DNA of 64,000 nt from Paenibacillus sp. PAMC 26794. GTDB lineage: Bacteria; Bacillota; Bacilli; Paenibacillales; Paenibacillaceae. Shown in pieces: positions 53,238 through 62,091 of this stretch. The translations under genes and the position numbers were made by a program. The stretch's first letter is position 1. Each line of letters begins with the position of its first letter. Below the pieces are notes generated by a model. That model was not told the origin of the DNA and ran no database searches. It was given only the letters and a program-made list of their open reading frames with translations. Where the stretch lies: positions 119,550-183,549 of the forward strand of contig NZ_ANHX01000055.1 in assembly GCF_000316035.1 (NCBI RefSeq). Reading direction: 5' to 3'.

Positions 53238-53337
53238 CCATGTTGCTTCAGCAAGTTACAGCACTCCTATCACCTCTGTCACGTTGCTAGGATCATCCTC
53301 CGTACCACCGTTCCTTTCCCGCTCCTTTTTCCTTATG

Positions 53338-53372
53338 CAAAAAGAAAACCCGATCCATGATCGGATCGGGTA
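53338..53372 (-). terminator. Intrinsic terminator upstream of the Fur promoter
   Basis: Read on the minus strand, CCCGATCC / GGATCGGG is followed by TTTTCTTTTTG. It ends the transcript carrying the truncated frame at 53372-53500. Confidence 0.75.
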
Positions 53373-53505
53373 ACTGTTCCGTCACGGCCCCACTGCTAAA
53401 TGCAACCAGTGCACGCAGCGGCATATATTTCATCGCCTGGAACGAAAATTCGGAAAAATCTGCTCCTTTCGGAGTTATAAGACACGCCCTAGTAATAGTT
53501 ACATA
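53373..53505 (-). pseudogene. Possible C-terminal scrap of a glycoside hydrolase
   Basis: The minus strand reads FSEFSFQAMKYMPLRALVAF and then SSGAVTEQLPD, reminiscent of the C-terminal end of family 3 glycosidases (YMPLR...FS.G..TEE). There is no start and the rest of the gene is missing, so this would be a leftover. Low certainty. Confidence 0.3.
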
Positions 53506-53544
53506 ACACCAGCCAATCATTTCCTCTTCCTAACAATAATAAAA

Positions 53545-53592
53545 CAAAAAGGAAAAACAGCCCGATCTTCACGAATCAGGCTGTCTCTATCC
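53545..53592 (-). terminator. Intrinsic terminator after the mhqD-like gene
   Basis: Read on the minus strand, ACAGCCTGAT / ATCGGGCTGT is followed by TTTTCCTTTTTG. Confidence 0.75.
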
Positions 53593-53602
53593 GTTTCATA
53601 TC

Positions 53603-54226
53603 TTACGCCTGTGTCTTAAACCAAGCTGCCGCGGCTTCTGCCTCGGTACGAGTCAACTGATGACCCTGACGCTCCCAATGCGTGTTTACATCGGCACCTG
53701 CACCGCTCAGCAACGAAGCAAGTTCCTCCGTTTCACGTCTTGGTACAATCGGATCGTTCTCGCCCGCACCAATGAACACAGGCAGACCTTTCAGATCCGG
53801 CAGTTCGAGTCCGTGCAGCGGTACCATCGGGTGATGCAGAATTGCACCTTTGAATACATCTGCTTGATGGAAGATCAAGCTTGCCGCAATGTTGGCACCG
53901 TTAGAGTAACCCAGTGCATACACGTTGGACCGATCAAAACCGTATTCCACCGCAGCTGCATCTACAAAAGATCCCAATTCTGCCGTACGAGCAATCAGAT
54001 CTTCTTCGTCAAAAATGCCTTCGGCCAGCCGGCGGAAGAAACGGGGCATCCCGTTCTCCGATACGTTACCCCGCACCCCAAGTATGCCAGCTCCTGGTGC
54101 GATCATTTCCGCCAGACCTACCAGATCATTCTCAGTTCCGCCTGTGCCGTGTAGCAACAGGATTGTTGGCGCATCCGGCTGAGCACCTGCTTTATAGATA
54201 TGTTTCATTGTATTGGTTGTGGTCAT
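53603..54226 (-). CDS. Phospholipase/carboxylesterase family hydrolase (MhqD-like)
   Basis: A 207-residue alpha/beta hydrolase. LLLHGTGGTENDL forms the oxyanion region, LGYSNGANIAA carries the nucleophile Ser, GAGENDPIVP the Asp and RQGHQLT the His. It resembles MhqD/YodD-type carboxylesterases of Bacillus, which with the ring-cleaving dioxygenases MhqA/E/O form the hydroquinone/catechol stress regulon. Its ATG overlaps the dioxygenase stop (ATGA) and GGAGAG lies in the end of that gene, so translation is coupled. Confidence 0.87.
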   Translation of the reverse strand: MTTTNTMKHIYKAGAQPDAPTILLLHGTGGTENDLVGLAEMIAPGAGILGVRGNVSENGMPRFFRRLAEGIFDEEDLIARTAELGSFVDAAAVEYGFDRSNVYALGYSNGANIAASLIFHQADVFKGAILHHPMVPLHGLELPDLKGLPVFIGAGENDPIVPRRETEELASLLSGAGADVNTHWERQGHQLTRTEAEAAAAWFKTQA

Positions 54227-55173
54227 GATTTGGACTCTCCTTTCCATTCACGTACTTCGATTCGTGGCAACAATTGTTCAATCTGCTCACGCTGTGGTTC
54301 ATACCATTCAGGCAACATCAGTTTCTCACCCATGCTCTCTGCTGGTTCATCCCGTGCAAATCCCGGAGGATCCGTAGCCAGTTCGAACAGTATACCACCC
54401 GGCTCCCGGAAATACACAGCGTTGAAGTATTGACGGTCAATGACTGGCGTTGGATGATATCCGGATTGTTCAAGATCCTGCTGAATTTGTTCATGCTCCA
54501 CGTAATCTTTGGCACGCCATGCAATATGGTGAACCGTTCCGGCTCCGCCAATCCCGCGTTGGATACCTGTGGACTGAATATCGATGATCTGTCCAATATC
54601 GCCACTTGCCTGAAGACGAAGGAGTCCGTTCTCTTCACCGACTTGCTCCAGACCCAGTTTGCTCACCAATACGTCCATGGTTTTCTCAGGAACGTGGCTG
54701 AACAATACGGCTCCGCCAAATCCTTTGATGGCATGCTCTGGTGTCACACCATTGAAACTCCAGTTGCTTGGCTGACCGCCTTCACGCTCAACCAGTTCAA
54801 GCAACAGACCGCCTTTGTCGAAGAAACGAATGTACTGCTCACCAAATCTCGTTTTATTTTCATATGGAATGTCTAAGGAAGCAAGACGTTCTTTCCAGAA
54901 AGACAGGCTGCCCACAGGAACCGCATATACGGTAACTCCAGTCTGACCGGAACCAATGACACCTCTTCTTGAATTTTGCTGTGGGAAAAAGGTAATGATT
55001 GTGCCCGGTGCACCCTGCTCATTCCCGTAATACAAGTGATATACGTCTGGTGCATCAAAGTTAATGGTTTTTTTCACCAGTCTGAGCGCCAATACACCTG
55101 CATAAAAATCAACGTTTTTCTGTGCATCGTCAACAAAAGCTGTAATATGATGAATTCCTGAAGTTCTGAACAT
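54223..55173 (-). CDS. Ring-cleaving dioxygenase (MhqO-like, VOC superfamily)
   Basis: A 316-residue protein of two vicinal-oxygen-chelate repeats. Metal ligands are the His in GIHHITAFVDD, the His in VHHIAWRAKD and the Glu in GGILFELATDPPG. The matching N-terminal signature VDFYAGVLALRLVKKTINFD is typical of the MhqO/YdfO/YkcA group that handles hydroquinones and catechols. The start at 55173 follows GGGAG/GGAG. It is co-transcribed with the mhqD-like gene; a palindrome in the leader (55248-55263) is a candidate MhqR-type operator. No mhqR gene is in this window. Confidence 0.88.
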   Translation of the reverse strand: MFRTSGIHHITAFVDDAQKNVDFYAGVLALRLVKKTINFDAPDVYHLYYGNEQGAPGTIITFFPQQNSRRGVIGSGQTGVTVYAVPVGSLSFWKERLASLDIPYENKTRFGEQYIRFFDKGGLLLELVEREGGQPSNWSFNGVTPEHAIKGFGGAVLFSHVPEKTMDVLVSKLGLEQVGEENGLLRLQASGDIGQIIDIQSTGIQRGIGGAGTVHHIAWRAKDYVEHEQIQQDLEQSGYHPTPVIDRQYFNAVYFREPGGILFELATDPPGFARDEPAESMGEKLMLPEWYEPQREQIEQLLPRIEVREWKGESKS

Positions 55174-55247
55174 AATCTCCACTCCCTTGGTTTTAGTAGT
55201 ATCATAGGTTAGTTTTGCTTCTTTTATTTATTTCGTTTTCGTTATTT

Positions 55248-55263
55248 ATCTTTAAATTAAGAT
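55248..55263 (-). promoter_or_regulatory. Candidate MhqR/MarR-type operator
   Basis: ATCTT-TAAATT-AAGAT, about 75 bp ahead of the dioxygenase start. It resembles the ATCTC...GAGAT layout of Bacillus MhqR operators as I remember it. Assignment is inference. Confidence 0.4.
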
Positions 55264-55335
55264 TCTTTAAATTTATATTAATCCAATGGACCATGATATG
55301 CAAGCTTTTATTTTAAAATTAAGATTTAATACAAA

Positions 55336-55367
55336 AAGCAGGCCCCGATCACATCGGGAACCTGCTT
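55336..55367 (-). terminator. Intrinsic terminator after the short HlyC/CorC gene
   Basis: On the minus strand AAGCAGG..CCCGAT / ATCGGG..CCTGCTT is followed by TTTTGT. Confidence 0.8.
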
Positions 55368-55429
55368 ATCATTAGAACGATTGATTAGGTTGCTTCGCTA
55401 ATCCTGTAATATCTTTGTATCACTTATTC

Positions 55430-56512
55430 TTAAACCAGTTTCATTCTTTTTGGTGGATTCACCAAATCTTTGTGCTCGTATTCATCCTTGATATCTCCGA
55501 CAATCTCTTCCAGGATATCCTCCATCGTAACCATACCTACCGTAGCACCTGCCTCGTTTTTCACGGTGGCAATGTGTACACGGCTTTGCTGCATCTGGAT
55601 CAGTACATCCTTGATTGGAGAACGCTCGGAGAAACTCGGCGTATTGTGGACAAATGTCTCCATATTGAAGTCTCTGCCCGCAGCCACACTCGTCAGCATT
55701 TCTTTGGTGTTAATAAAGCCAACAAAATGAGCCTGATCCCCATTCGCAATAACAGGGTATCTCGTATATTCATGTCGATTCAGCATCTCAATGATCTGAT
55801 CAATCGGCATTTCTTTATTCAAAGTAACAATTTTATCTCGTGGAATCATGATCTCCTGAAGCAAACGCTCATCAAAAGCAAAAATGTTTTTGAGATAGTC
55901 CAGCTCCGTCTGGTTGATCTCACCGCTCTCAAAGCTCTGTGCCATAATCAGCTTCAGCTCTTCTTCGGAGTGAACGGTATCATGCCCGGCAGGTTTTACA
56001 CCAAATATGCCAAGCAACAGACGAGCAGCTCCATTCAGCGCGTAAATAAATGGATTCATGATTTTACCGAACCAGTACAGTGGTGGTGCCAGCAACAGCG
56101 TCATTCTCTCTGCAAACTGAATCGCCAGTGTTTTCGGTGCCAATTCACCAATAACCACGTGCAGGAACGTAATGATCGCCAGAGCGATACCATAGGAAAG
56201 CACGGTAGACAATGCCGCCGGCACTTCCATTCGCTCAAAGAGCGGATGCAGCATTTTCTCAACGGTAGGTTCACCCAAGGCTCCCAATACCAGCGCCGTG
56301 ATGGTAATCCCCAATTGACATGCAGACAGATAATAATCCAGGTTGTACGCCACTTTTTTGGCCAGTACTGCCTTTTTGTTCCCTTCCGAGATCAATTGAT
56401 CGATTCGGGACATCCGTACTTTAAGAATTGCAAATTCGGCTCCAACGAAAAAGGCTGTCAGACCTATAAATACGGCTACTAAAAATAAATTCAAGGCTAT
56501 TATTCCGTCCAA
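55430..56512 (-). CDS. HlyC/CorC (CNNM/MpfA-like) transporter, short paralogue
   Basis: A 360-residue membrane protein. The N-terminal DUF21 domain has about four transmembrane helices (LNLFLVAVFIGLTAFFVGAEF, ALSTVLSYGIALAIITFLHVVIG), followed by two CBS domains (DQIIEMLNRHEYTRYPVI, SPIKDVLIQMQQSRVHIAT). It ends right after the second CBS, lacking the CorC_HlyC C-terminal domain present in the 445-residue paralogue upstream. Members such as MpfA export Mg2+. The start is TTG, 26 bases from GGAGG with a 15-nt hairpin in between, the same arrangement as its paralogue. Confidence 0.87.
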   Translation of the reverse strand: MDGIIALNLFLVAVFIGLTAFFVGAEFAILKVRMSRIDQLISEGNKKAVLAKKVAYNLDYYLSACQLGITITALVLGALGEPTVEKMLHPLFERMEVPAALSTVLSYGIALAIITFLHVVIGELAPKTLAIQFAERMTLLLAPPLYWFGKIMNPFIYALNGAARLLLGIFGVKPAGHDTVHSEEELKLIMAQSFESGEINQTELDYLKNIFAFDERLLQEIMIPRDKIVTLNKEMPIDQIIEMLNRHEYTRYPVIANGDQAHFVGFINTKEMLTSVAAGRDFNMETFVHNTPSFSERSPIKDVLIQMQQSRVHIATVKNEAGATVGMVTMEDILEEIVGDIKDEYEHKDLVNPPKRMKLV

Positions 56513-56543
56513 TGATTTCCCTCAGGTTGAGGGATTCACCTCC
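56510..56543 (-). promoter_or_regulatory. SD-hairpin-TTG translation start (short paralogue)
   Basis: On the minus strand: GGAGG (56543-56539), TGAAT, the hairpin CCCTCA-ACC-TGAGGG (56533-56519, 6-bp stem), AAATCA, then TTG. The hairpin would bring the Shine-Dalgarno within about 11 bases of the start. The paralogue at 58133 has the same spacing with a covarying stem. Confidence 0.65.
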
Positions 56544-56795
56544 ATTAAATTTTAAAATAAGGTTGCACGAGTGACGTTCCGGTGACGGCTCGTTCTTCCG
56601 ATCGCCATTGCCTCCAAATTTTCCTGATTATTGTTTTCAAAGGTTTAAAATTGGTTTGCAAACGCGAACGCTACGCTTCTTCAGAATCGATTCCGTCCCC
56701 TACACTGTTACGTTGCCAAAACGTTTTAAATTCTGAGGGCAGTAGCCAAATAGGCAGTCAAACCCTAGATTACAGTCAGATCGAACCAACCAAGA

Positions 56796-58133
56796 TCACG
56801 CCAGATCGCTAGTAGCTTCCTCAACCTGTGCGCCGCTCACTCGTTCCAGAAGAACTTGTTTGATGTGATAATTTTCGGTATCCACAACGGTCCAGACATA
56901 ATCACCGTGTTCTACCGTGTCTCCTTTTTCCACACCTACACCCTTCTGGTATTGGATCCATCCAGCAACGGTATCCATCTCTTCATTACCTTCAAAGCTA
57001 AGCCCGAACTGCCGCTCCACTTCATCCAAAAGTACCCGGCCATTAATGAGATATTGATTCTCTCCGGTCTCCTGAATATCAGCCACCTCATCGGCATCGA
57101 ATTCATCGCGAATCTCACCGACAAGTTCCTCCAGAATATCCTCCATCGTAATGATACCCGAGGTACCGCCGTATTCATCCACGACCACGGCCATGTGTAC
57201 ACGTTCCTGCTGCATTTTAATCATTGCATCCTGGATACTTGTAACTTCGGAAACAAATGGGATCTCACGAACGAACTCGCTTAGTTGATACGATCTTGCG
57301 GCTACCATGTCAGGCAAAATCTTTTTCACATTCACAACGCCGATAATGCGGTCCTTGTCCCCATCCTCGATGACAGGGTAACGTGAGTAGTTATGTTCAT
57401 CCAATATAGGAATAATATCGTCATAGGTCATATCCTGATCTAATGTCACCAGTTCTGTACGCGGTACCATGATGTCTTTGGCATCACGTTCGTCGAACAC
57501 AAATACATTTTCCAGATATGAAAGCTTGGTCTTGTTGTTCTCGTCACCTTCATAGCTCTGGTTCATGATGATTTTGATCTCGTCCTCCGAGTAGGCTTGA
57601 TCATGTTTGGCAGGCTTTACACCGAATCCTCGCAGAAGAACACGTGAGGTTCCATTAAGCGCCCAGATGAACGGATACATGATTTTACCAAACCAGTATA
57701 GCGATGGGGCAAGCATTAATGTCAGTTTTTCTGAAAATTGAATCGCCAACGTTTTCGGTGCCATCTCACCAACAACCACGTGTAAGAACGTGACGAGGAT
57801 AAAGGCGATCGCATAGGAAGCAATCGACGAGATTGAAGCAGGTATATCTAAATAATTGAATACCGGATATAACAATCTCTCAACCGTCGGTTTTCCGAGC
57901 GCTCCCAGTCCTAGAGCAGTGACCGTAATACCGAGCTGACAGGCTGACAGATAATAATCCAGGTCCGAGACAACTTTTTTAGCCAATACGGCCTTTTTAT
58001 TGCCCTCCGCGACCAGTTGATCCACTCTTGATGTACGAATTTTGACTACAGCAAATTCCGATGCTACGAAAAATGCAGTCAATGCAATCAAGATAATAAG
58101 TAAAGCGATATTCAATATGGTAATTATGTCCAA
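56796..58133 (-). CDS. HlyC/CorC (CNNM/MpfA-like) transporter, full-length
   Basis: A 445-residue membrane protein: DUF21 domain with about four transmembrane helices (ILNIALLIILIALTAFFVASE, ISSIASYAIAFILVTFLHVVVG), two CBS domains (DDIIPILDEHNYSRYPVI, SIQDAMIKMQQERVHMAV, EYGGTSGIITMEDILEELVG) and the C-terminal CorC_HlyC domain (LINGRVLLDEVERQFGL, MDTVAGWIQYQKG). It is related to Mg2+ exporters such as MpfA. The start is TTG, again behind an SD-hairpin leader. It lies upstream of, and in the same direction as, the shorter paralogue, separated by 283 bp. Confidence 0.9.
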   Translation of the reverse strand: MDIITILNIALLIILIALTAFFVASEFAVVKIRTSRVDQLVAEGNKKAVLAKKVVSDLDYYLSACQLGITVTALGLGALGKPTVERLLYPVFNYLDIPASISSIASYAIAFILVTFLHVVVGEMAPKTLAIQFSEKLTLMLAPSLYWFGKIMYPFIWALNGTSRVLLRGFGVKPAKHDQAYSEDEIKIIMNQSYEGDENNKTKLSYLENVFVFDERDAKDIMVPRTELVTLDQDMTYDDIIPILDEHNYSRYPVIEDGDKDRIIGVVNVKKILPDMVAARSYQLSEFVREIPFVSEVTSIQDAMIKMQQERVHMAVVVDEYGGTSGIITMEDILEELVGEIRDEFDADEVADIQETGENQYLINGRVLLDEVERQFGLSFEGNEEMDTVAGWIQYQKGVGVEKGDTVEHGDYVWTVVDTENYHIKQVLLERVSGAQVEEATSDLA

Positions 58134-58164
58134 TGATTTCCCCGGTTCTCAGGGATTCACCTCC
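58131..58164 (-). promoter_or_regulatory. SD-hairpin-TTG translation start (full-length paralogue)
   Basis: On the minus strand: GGAGG (58164-58160), TGAAT, the 15-nt hairpin CCCTG-AGAAC-CGGGG (58154-58140, with one U-G pair), AAATCA, then TTG. Flanks and spacing are identical to the paralogue, but stem pair 5-11 has switched from C-G to G-C. Confidence 0.65.
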
Positions 58165-58852
58165 AGAGATAGTTACAGCGTGATCCGTTAACTGTGTTAA
58201 CCATTCATCAACTGTTATTCTTTCAACACGACGTCTGCCTTATATAAAATCGATTTCAATGATATCTTTTGTATAAGTCTTACGTTTGACCTTGTAAAAT
58301 TACAAAACAGGAATTCAAGATGAAGTCAATGACTTGCAGAAACTTCTTCATTCAAATCGGGTTACCCCTCATGCTGTCAATTGTTCCTCGCTTAACTCCA
58401 CCTAGATTCGCCATTTGGACAATTTACAATATCGCCTACCCAATAGATATCCACCTCCCCTCGTACTCATTCCTGTTTCCGAAAAGTATACCATGTTTCC
58501 CGCTTAACCATCCAGTTGCACGTTATGGTTTGCCACAAGCTTATAGTATAATGTTCACAAATCAGTCTCTATGTATGTTACGTACTTTCTATAATATGAT
58601 TGTTATTACCTCATAATGTGATAATCTTCACATGTTTAGTATAGTCCAATTTATAAAAATACTACCCTTTAGTTTAGGGCATTAAACAAACGTGATCGCC
58701 CTGATTTAATCTAGTTTCGTATCTTCCCCATGTTCTTTCTCGTATGGACAAGTCCGGCCATTTGTACAAGATACATCTATATACGTTGGAAAGAGCCCGC
58801 AGGATGCAAATACCTTTCCGGTATACATCCTTGACGGGCTCTTGTATTCATT
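58165..58852. other. Long intergenic region before purD 3' end
   Basis: This holds the leader and promoter region of the full-length HlyC/CorC gene, including a perfect 14-bp palindrome TTGTAAAATTACAA at 58292-58305 that could be an operator, and the purD terminator at 58791-58843. The rest (58310-58780) is AT-rich with no convincing gene. Confidence 0.4.
58791..58843 (-). terminator. Terminator of the purine operon
   Basis: Long interrupted stem: AAGAGCCCG..AGGATG pairs with CATCCT..CGGGCTCTT, about ten bases after the purD stop. The T-run is short. Confidence 0.65.
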
Positions 58853-60118
58853 CTATACCAGTGCTTTGGCAGCAATGTCTGTCCGCTGATGTTTACCATC
58901 AAAATGGATACGCTCCGCCTGTTCATAGGCTTTGTTTCTAGCTTCGGCAATATCCGTACCAAGGCCAACTACGCCCAGGATCCGTCCACCATTGGTGACC
59001 CAGTCTCCTGCTTCACTACGCGCCGTACCTGCGTGGAATACCACGGCATCTTGCACTTGATCCAGTCCTTCAATGACTACGCCTTTGGCATAAGGACCCG
59101 GATAACCTCCTGAAGCAAGCACCACACATACTGCGGCTTCATCACTCCATTCAATCTCAATATCAGCCAGCTTGCCATGAACGGTTGCCCAGAAGATATC
59201 AAACAAGTCACTCTTCAGACGTGTCAATACAACCTGTGTTTCGGGATCACCGAAACGTGCGTTGAACTCAATGGTTTTGGGTTTACCATCTGGGGAGATC
59301 ATCAGTCCGGCAAACAATACACCCTGGAATGGACGTCCCTCGGACACCATCGCTTTGGCAGTTGGTTTAATGATCATCTCCACGGCTTCCTCAATAATAG
59401 AAGCAGGGATATGTGGCAAAGGTGAGTATGTACCCATACCGCCTGTGTTTGGCCCTTGGTCATTGTCGAATACAGGTTTGTGATCCTGTGCTGCGGCCAT
59501 CGGACGAACCGTCTCCCCATCGACAAAAGCCAGAATGGACATTTCCTGCCCTGCGAGGAATTCCTCGATGATCACTTTGGCTCCTGCTTCACCAAATACT
59601 TTGTCCACCATGATACTGCGAAGTGCCTGATCAGCCTCTTCACGCGAATAAGCTACCGTCACACCTTTGCCCGCTGCCAGTCCATCTGCCTTGATGACAA
59701 CCGGAATTGCTTGCTCATTCAGGTATGCTTGAGCTTGTTCGTAATTGTCGAATTTTTCATAGGCTGCGGTTGGAATGTTGTATTTGTGCAGCAGGTCCTT
59801 CATGAACGTTTTACTTCCTTCGATCTCTGCTGCATTGCGACGAGGTCCAAATACCGGAATACCTGTCGAATCAAATGCATCCACGATCCCATCCGCAAGC
59901 GGATCATCCGGACCAATAACCACTAATCCCACTTTAAGCTCTACAGCAAGAGCCGTTAGTTTATCGAATTCATTTACCGCAATGGCATGACACTCAGCGA
60001 GCTGAGCAATACCTGCATTTCCCGGTGCACAGTGAATCTTGTCTACCTTTGGACTCTTTGCCAGTGCCCAGATGATTGCATGTTCCCGGCCACCGCCGCC
60101 TACTACCAGAATATCCAT
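58853..60118 (-). CDS. purD: Phosphoribosylamine-glycine ligase
   Basis: A 421-residue ATP-grasp enzyme making GAR from phosphoribosylamine, glycine and ATP (purine step 2). The N-terminus ILVVGGGGREHAIIWAL, VIKADGLAAGKGVTVA (ATP site), DHKPVFDNDQGPNTGGMGTY and FNARFGDPETQVVL are diagnostic. It is the last gene of the purine operon, as in Bacillus and Paenibacillus. GGAGGGG precedes the ATG. Confidence 0.96.
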   Translation of the reverse strand: MDILVVGGGGREHAIIWALAKSPKVDKIHCAPGNAGIAQLAECHAIAVNEFDKLTALAVELKVGLVVIGPDDPLADGIVDAFDSTGIPVFGPRRNAAEIEGSKTFMKDLLHKYNIPTAAYEKFDNYEQAQAYLNEQAIPVVIKADGLAAGKGVTVAYSREEADQALRSIMVDKVFGEAGAKVIIEEFLAGQEMSILAFVDGETVRPMAAAQDHKPVFDNDQGPNTGGMGTYSPLPHIPASIIEEAVEMIIKPTAKAMVSEGRPFQGVLFAGLMISPDGKPKTIEFNARFGDPETQVVLTRLKSDLFDIFWATVHGKLADIEIEWSDEAAVCVVLASGGYPGPYAKGVVIEGLDQVQDAVVFHAGTARSEAGDWVTNGGRILGVVGLGTDIAEARNKAYEQAERIHFDGKHQRTDIAAKALV

Positions 60119-60179
60119 TCGCTCTGTTCCCCTCCGTGCATAACTGAATTTGTTACGCTAATGCGTGTTGAAAGAACCT

Positions 60180-60234
60180 AAAAAAGAGGGGGTGTACCAT
60201 AAGTCATAAGTATGACTGGCGACACCCCTTATTT
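60180..60234 (-). terminator. Terminator-like hairpin between purH and purD
   Basis: Read on the minus strand, AAGGGGTGT / ACACCCCCT encloses a 23-nt loop and is followed by CTTTTTTA. It may attenuate purD expression relative to purH. Confidence 0.65.
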
Positions 60235-60248
60235 AAACCTTTTTCGCT

Positions 60249-61796
60249 CTAGTGTTTGAAGTGACGAACGCCTGTGAAGACCATCGCAATTCCGTATTCA
60301 TTGGCTACTTTGATGGACTCTTCATCTTTGATCGAACCACCAGGTTGAATCACCGCTGTAATTCCGGCTTTTGCTGCCAGTTCCAGTGTATCACCCATTG
60401 GGAAGAACGCATCAGATGCCAGAATAGCACCTTTTGCTTGCTCGCCCGCTTGCTCAATCGCAATTTTGGCTGCACCCACACGATTCATTTGTCCAGCGCC
60501 CACACCTACCGTCATATCATTTGCAGCAAGTACGATCGCGTTGGATTTCACGTGTTTAACTACTTTCCAGCCAAACAAGAGCTGTTTCAGTTCTTCTTCC
60601 GATGGCGCACGATCAGTTACAACATTCAACTCGCTCGCTTCAATGGAGTGTACATCGGACTGTTGCACGATCATACCACCGTCGATGGACGTTACCACGA
60701 ATTGGCTTTCCCGTTTACGAGCAGCATTCAATTCACCCGTTTTGAGCAAACGAATGTTTTTCTTCTTCGTCAGGATATCGAGTGCCTCTTGTGTAAAGTC
60801 AGGGGCAAGTACGATTTCCAGGAAAATCTCGCTCAATTTGCCTGCTGTATCGCTGTCGATAATGCGGTTCGCTGCCACGATGCCACCAAAGATAGACGTT
60901 GGATCTGCAGCATATGCCTTGCTGTAGGCTTCATAGATACTTGCGCCAATACCTACGCCGCATGGGTTCATATGTTTTACCGCGACAACGGCTGGTTCTT
61001 CAAATTCTTTGACAATCTGCAATGCTGCGTTCGCATCATTAATGTTATTGTAAGACAACTCTTTGCCATGCAATTGCTCGGCTGTTGTCAACGTATCTTG
61101 AGCAGCCAGCGGTTTGCGATAGAATGCCGCCTGCTGGTGTGGATTTTCGCCGTAACGCAAATCCTGGAGTTTTTCGTAAGTAACCGTCAGACGCTCTGGT
61201 AGTGGATCACCATTTACGTTGGACAGGTAGTCGGAGATGAGTGCATCGTAAGCCGCCGTATGACGGAACACTTTTGCCGCAAGCCGTTTGCGAGTTTCGA
61301 GAGTGGTATCTCCATCGTTGCGCACTTCCTCCAGCACTTGGCTGTAATCAGATGCGTCTACAACAACACTGACAAAGGCATGGTTTTTGGCTGCCGAGCG
61401 AAGCATCGTTGGACCACCGATATCGATGTTCTCGATGGCATCTTCATATGCCACGTCTGGTTTCGCAATAGTCTCTTGGAATGGATACAGGTTCACGACA
61501 ACCAGATCGATATAGCCGAGACCGAGTTCTTCCATCTGGCGTGTGTGCTCTTCGTTATCACGCACAGCCAACAACCCACTATGAACTGCCGGATGCAATG
61601 TTTTGACACGTCCGTCCATGATTTCCGGAAATCCGGTCACATCCGAAATTCCGATGACAGGTACGCCTTCCTTCGACAACAGGCTGCTTGTACCTCCTGT
61701 CGAAATAATCTCCACACCCATTTGCGACAGCTCGCGGCAAAAGTTCACGATGCCTGTTTTATCCGATACGCTGACCAGCGCTCTTTTGATACTCAC
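60249..61796 (-). CDS. purH: Bifunctional AICAR formyltransferase / IMP cyclohydrolase
   Basis: A 515-residue bifunctional enzyme for the last two steps to IMP. The N-terminal cyclohydrolase opens with IKRALVSVSDKTGIV and has STGGTSSLL and GRVKTLHPAVHSGLL; the C-terminal formyltransferase has VKHMNPCGVGIG and ASDAFFPMGDTLELAAKAG, and the end PGGSIKDEESIKVANEYG. The start is the GTG at 61796 with GGAGGAG upstream; the longer frame (to 61847) is non-homologous. Confidence 0.96.
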   Translation of the reverse strand: MSIKRALVSVSDKTGIVNFCRELSQMGVEIISTGGTSSLLSKEGVPVIGISDVTGFPEIMDGRVKTLHPAVHSGLLAVRDNEEHTRQMEELGLGYIDLVVVNLYPFQETIAKPDVAYEDAIENIDIGGPTMLRSAAKNHAFVSVVVDASDYSQVLEEVRNDGDTTLETRKRLAAKVFRHTAAYDALISDYLSNVNGDPLPERLTVTYEKLQDLRYGENPHQQAAFYRKPLAAQDTLTTAEQLHGKELSYNNINDANAALQIVKEFEEPAVVAVKHMNPCGVGIGASIYEAYSKAYAADPTSIFGGIVAANRIIDSDTAGKLSEIFLEIVLAPDFTQEALDILTKKKNIRLLKTGELNAARKRESQFVVTSIDGGMIVQQSDVHSIEASELNVVTDRAPSEEELKQLLFGWKVVKHVKSNAIVLAANDMTVGVGAGQMNRVGAAKIAIEQAGEQAKGAILASDAFFPMGDTLELAAKAGITAVIQPGGSIKDEESIKVANEYGIAMVFTGVRHFKH

Positions 61797-62091
61797 AATA
61801 TGCTCCTCCTTTAATGTCCCATGGCTTCGCGTTTCCTGACGAAACACAGCCGATTTATTTCCCGAGAAATATCACAAAATGCGTACCAATATTCGACTTC
61901 TGTTATACAGTTGATAAATAGATTTTCACACTAAAACACTACGAGTCCAGAATAATCTTTCGATCGCTGTTATTCCTAGATTTTTTTGAACAATTTCTCA
62001 ATGGTAAAAATCCAGTAATAAAGGCGAGCGCTTCGCTTCTACAGCTTATTTCTGTCCTCTCTGTTAATGTGTGAAAAAGTTTAAAACTATA
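61797..62091. other. Spacer between purN and purH
   Basis: 295 bp, AT-rich apart from a GC-richer 62010-62045. Apart from the purH ribosome binding site I see no gene or clear signal. It is long for an operon-internal gap. Confidence 0.35.

Noticed and set aside
52941..53320. T-box leader for ilvA (GGTGGTACGG near 53300 and GAGGGTAGCGG near 53085 on the minus strand)
   Set aside because: Neither matches the AGGGTGGNACCGCG core, the first lies downstream of an insulating terminator, and no stem I or antiterminator pair is apparent.
55415..56482. Long plus-strand open frame (355 codons) opposite the short HlyC/CorC gene
   Set aside because: It is an antisense shadow: no ribosome binding site, no domain pattern, and the minus-strand gene has clear DUF21 and CBS domains.
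56513..56795. Mn2+ (yybP-ykoY) or Mg2+ riboswitch ahead of the HlyC/CorC genes
   Set aside because: No conserved yybP-ykoY or M-box core could be found; the only structure I can support is the start-site hairpin.
58320..58616. 98-codon plus-strand frame in the long gap before purD
   Set aside because: Poor codon pattern, no ribosome binding site and no recognisable domain.
60252..61202. Plus-strand 316-codon frame opposite purH
   Set aside because: Composition (Cys/His/Phe-rich) is typical of an antisense frame to a conserved gene; purH is certain.
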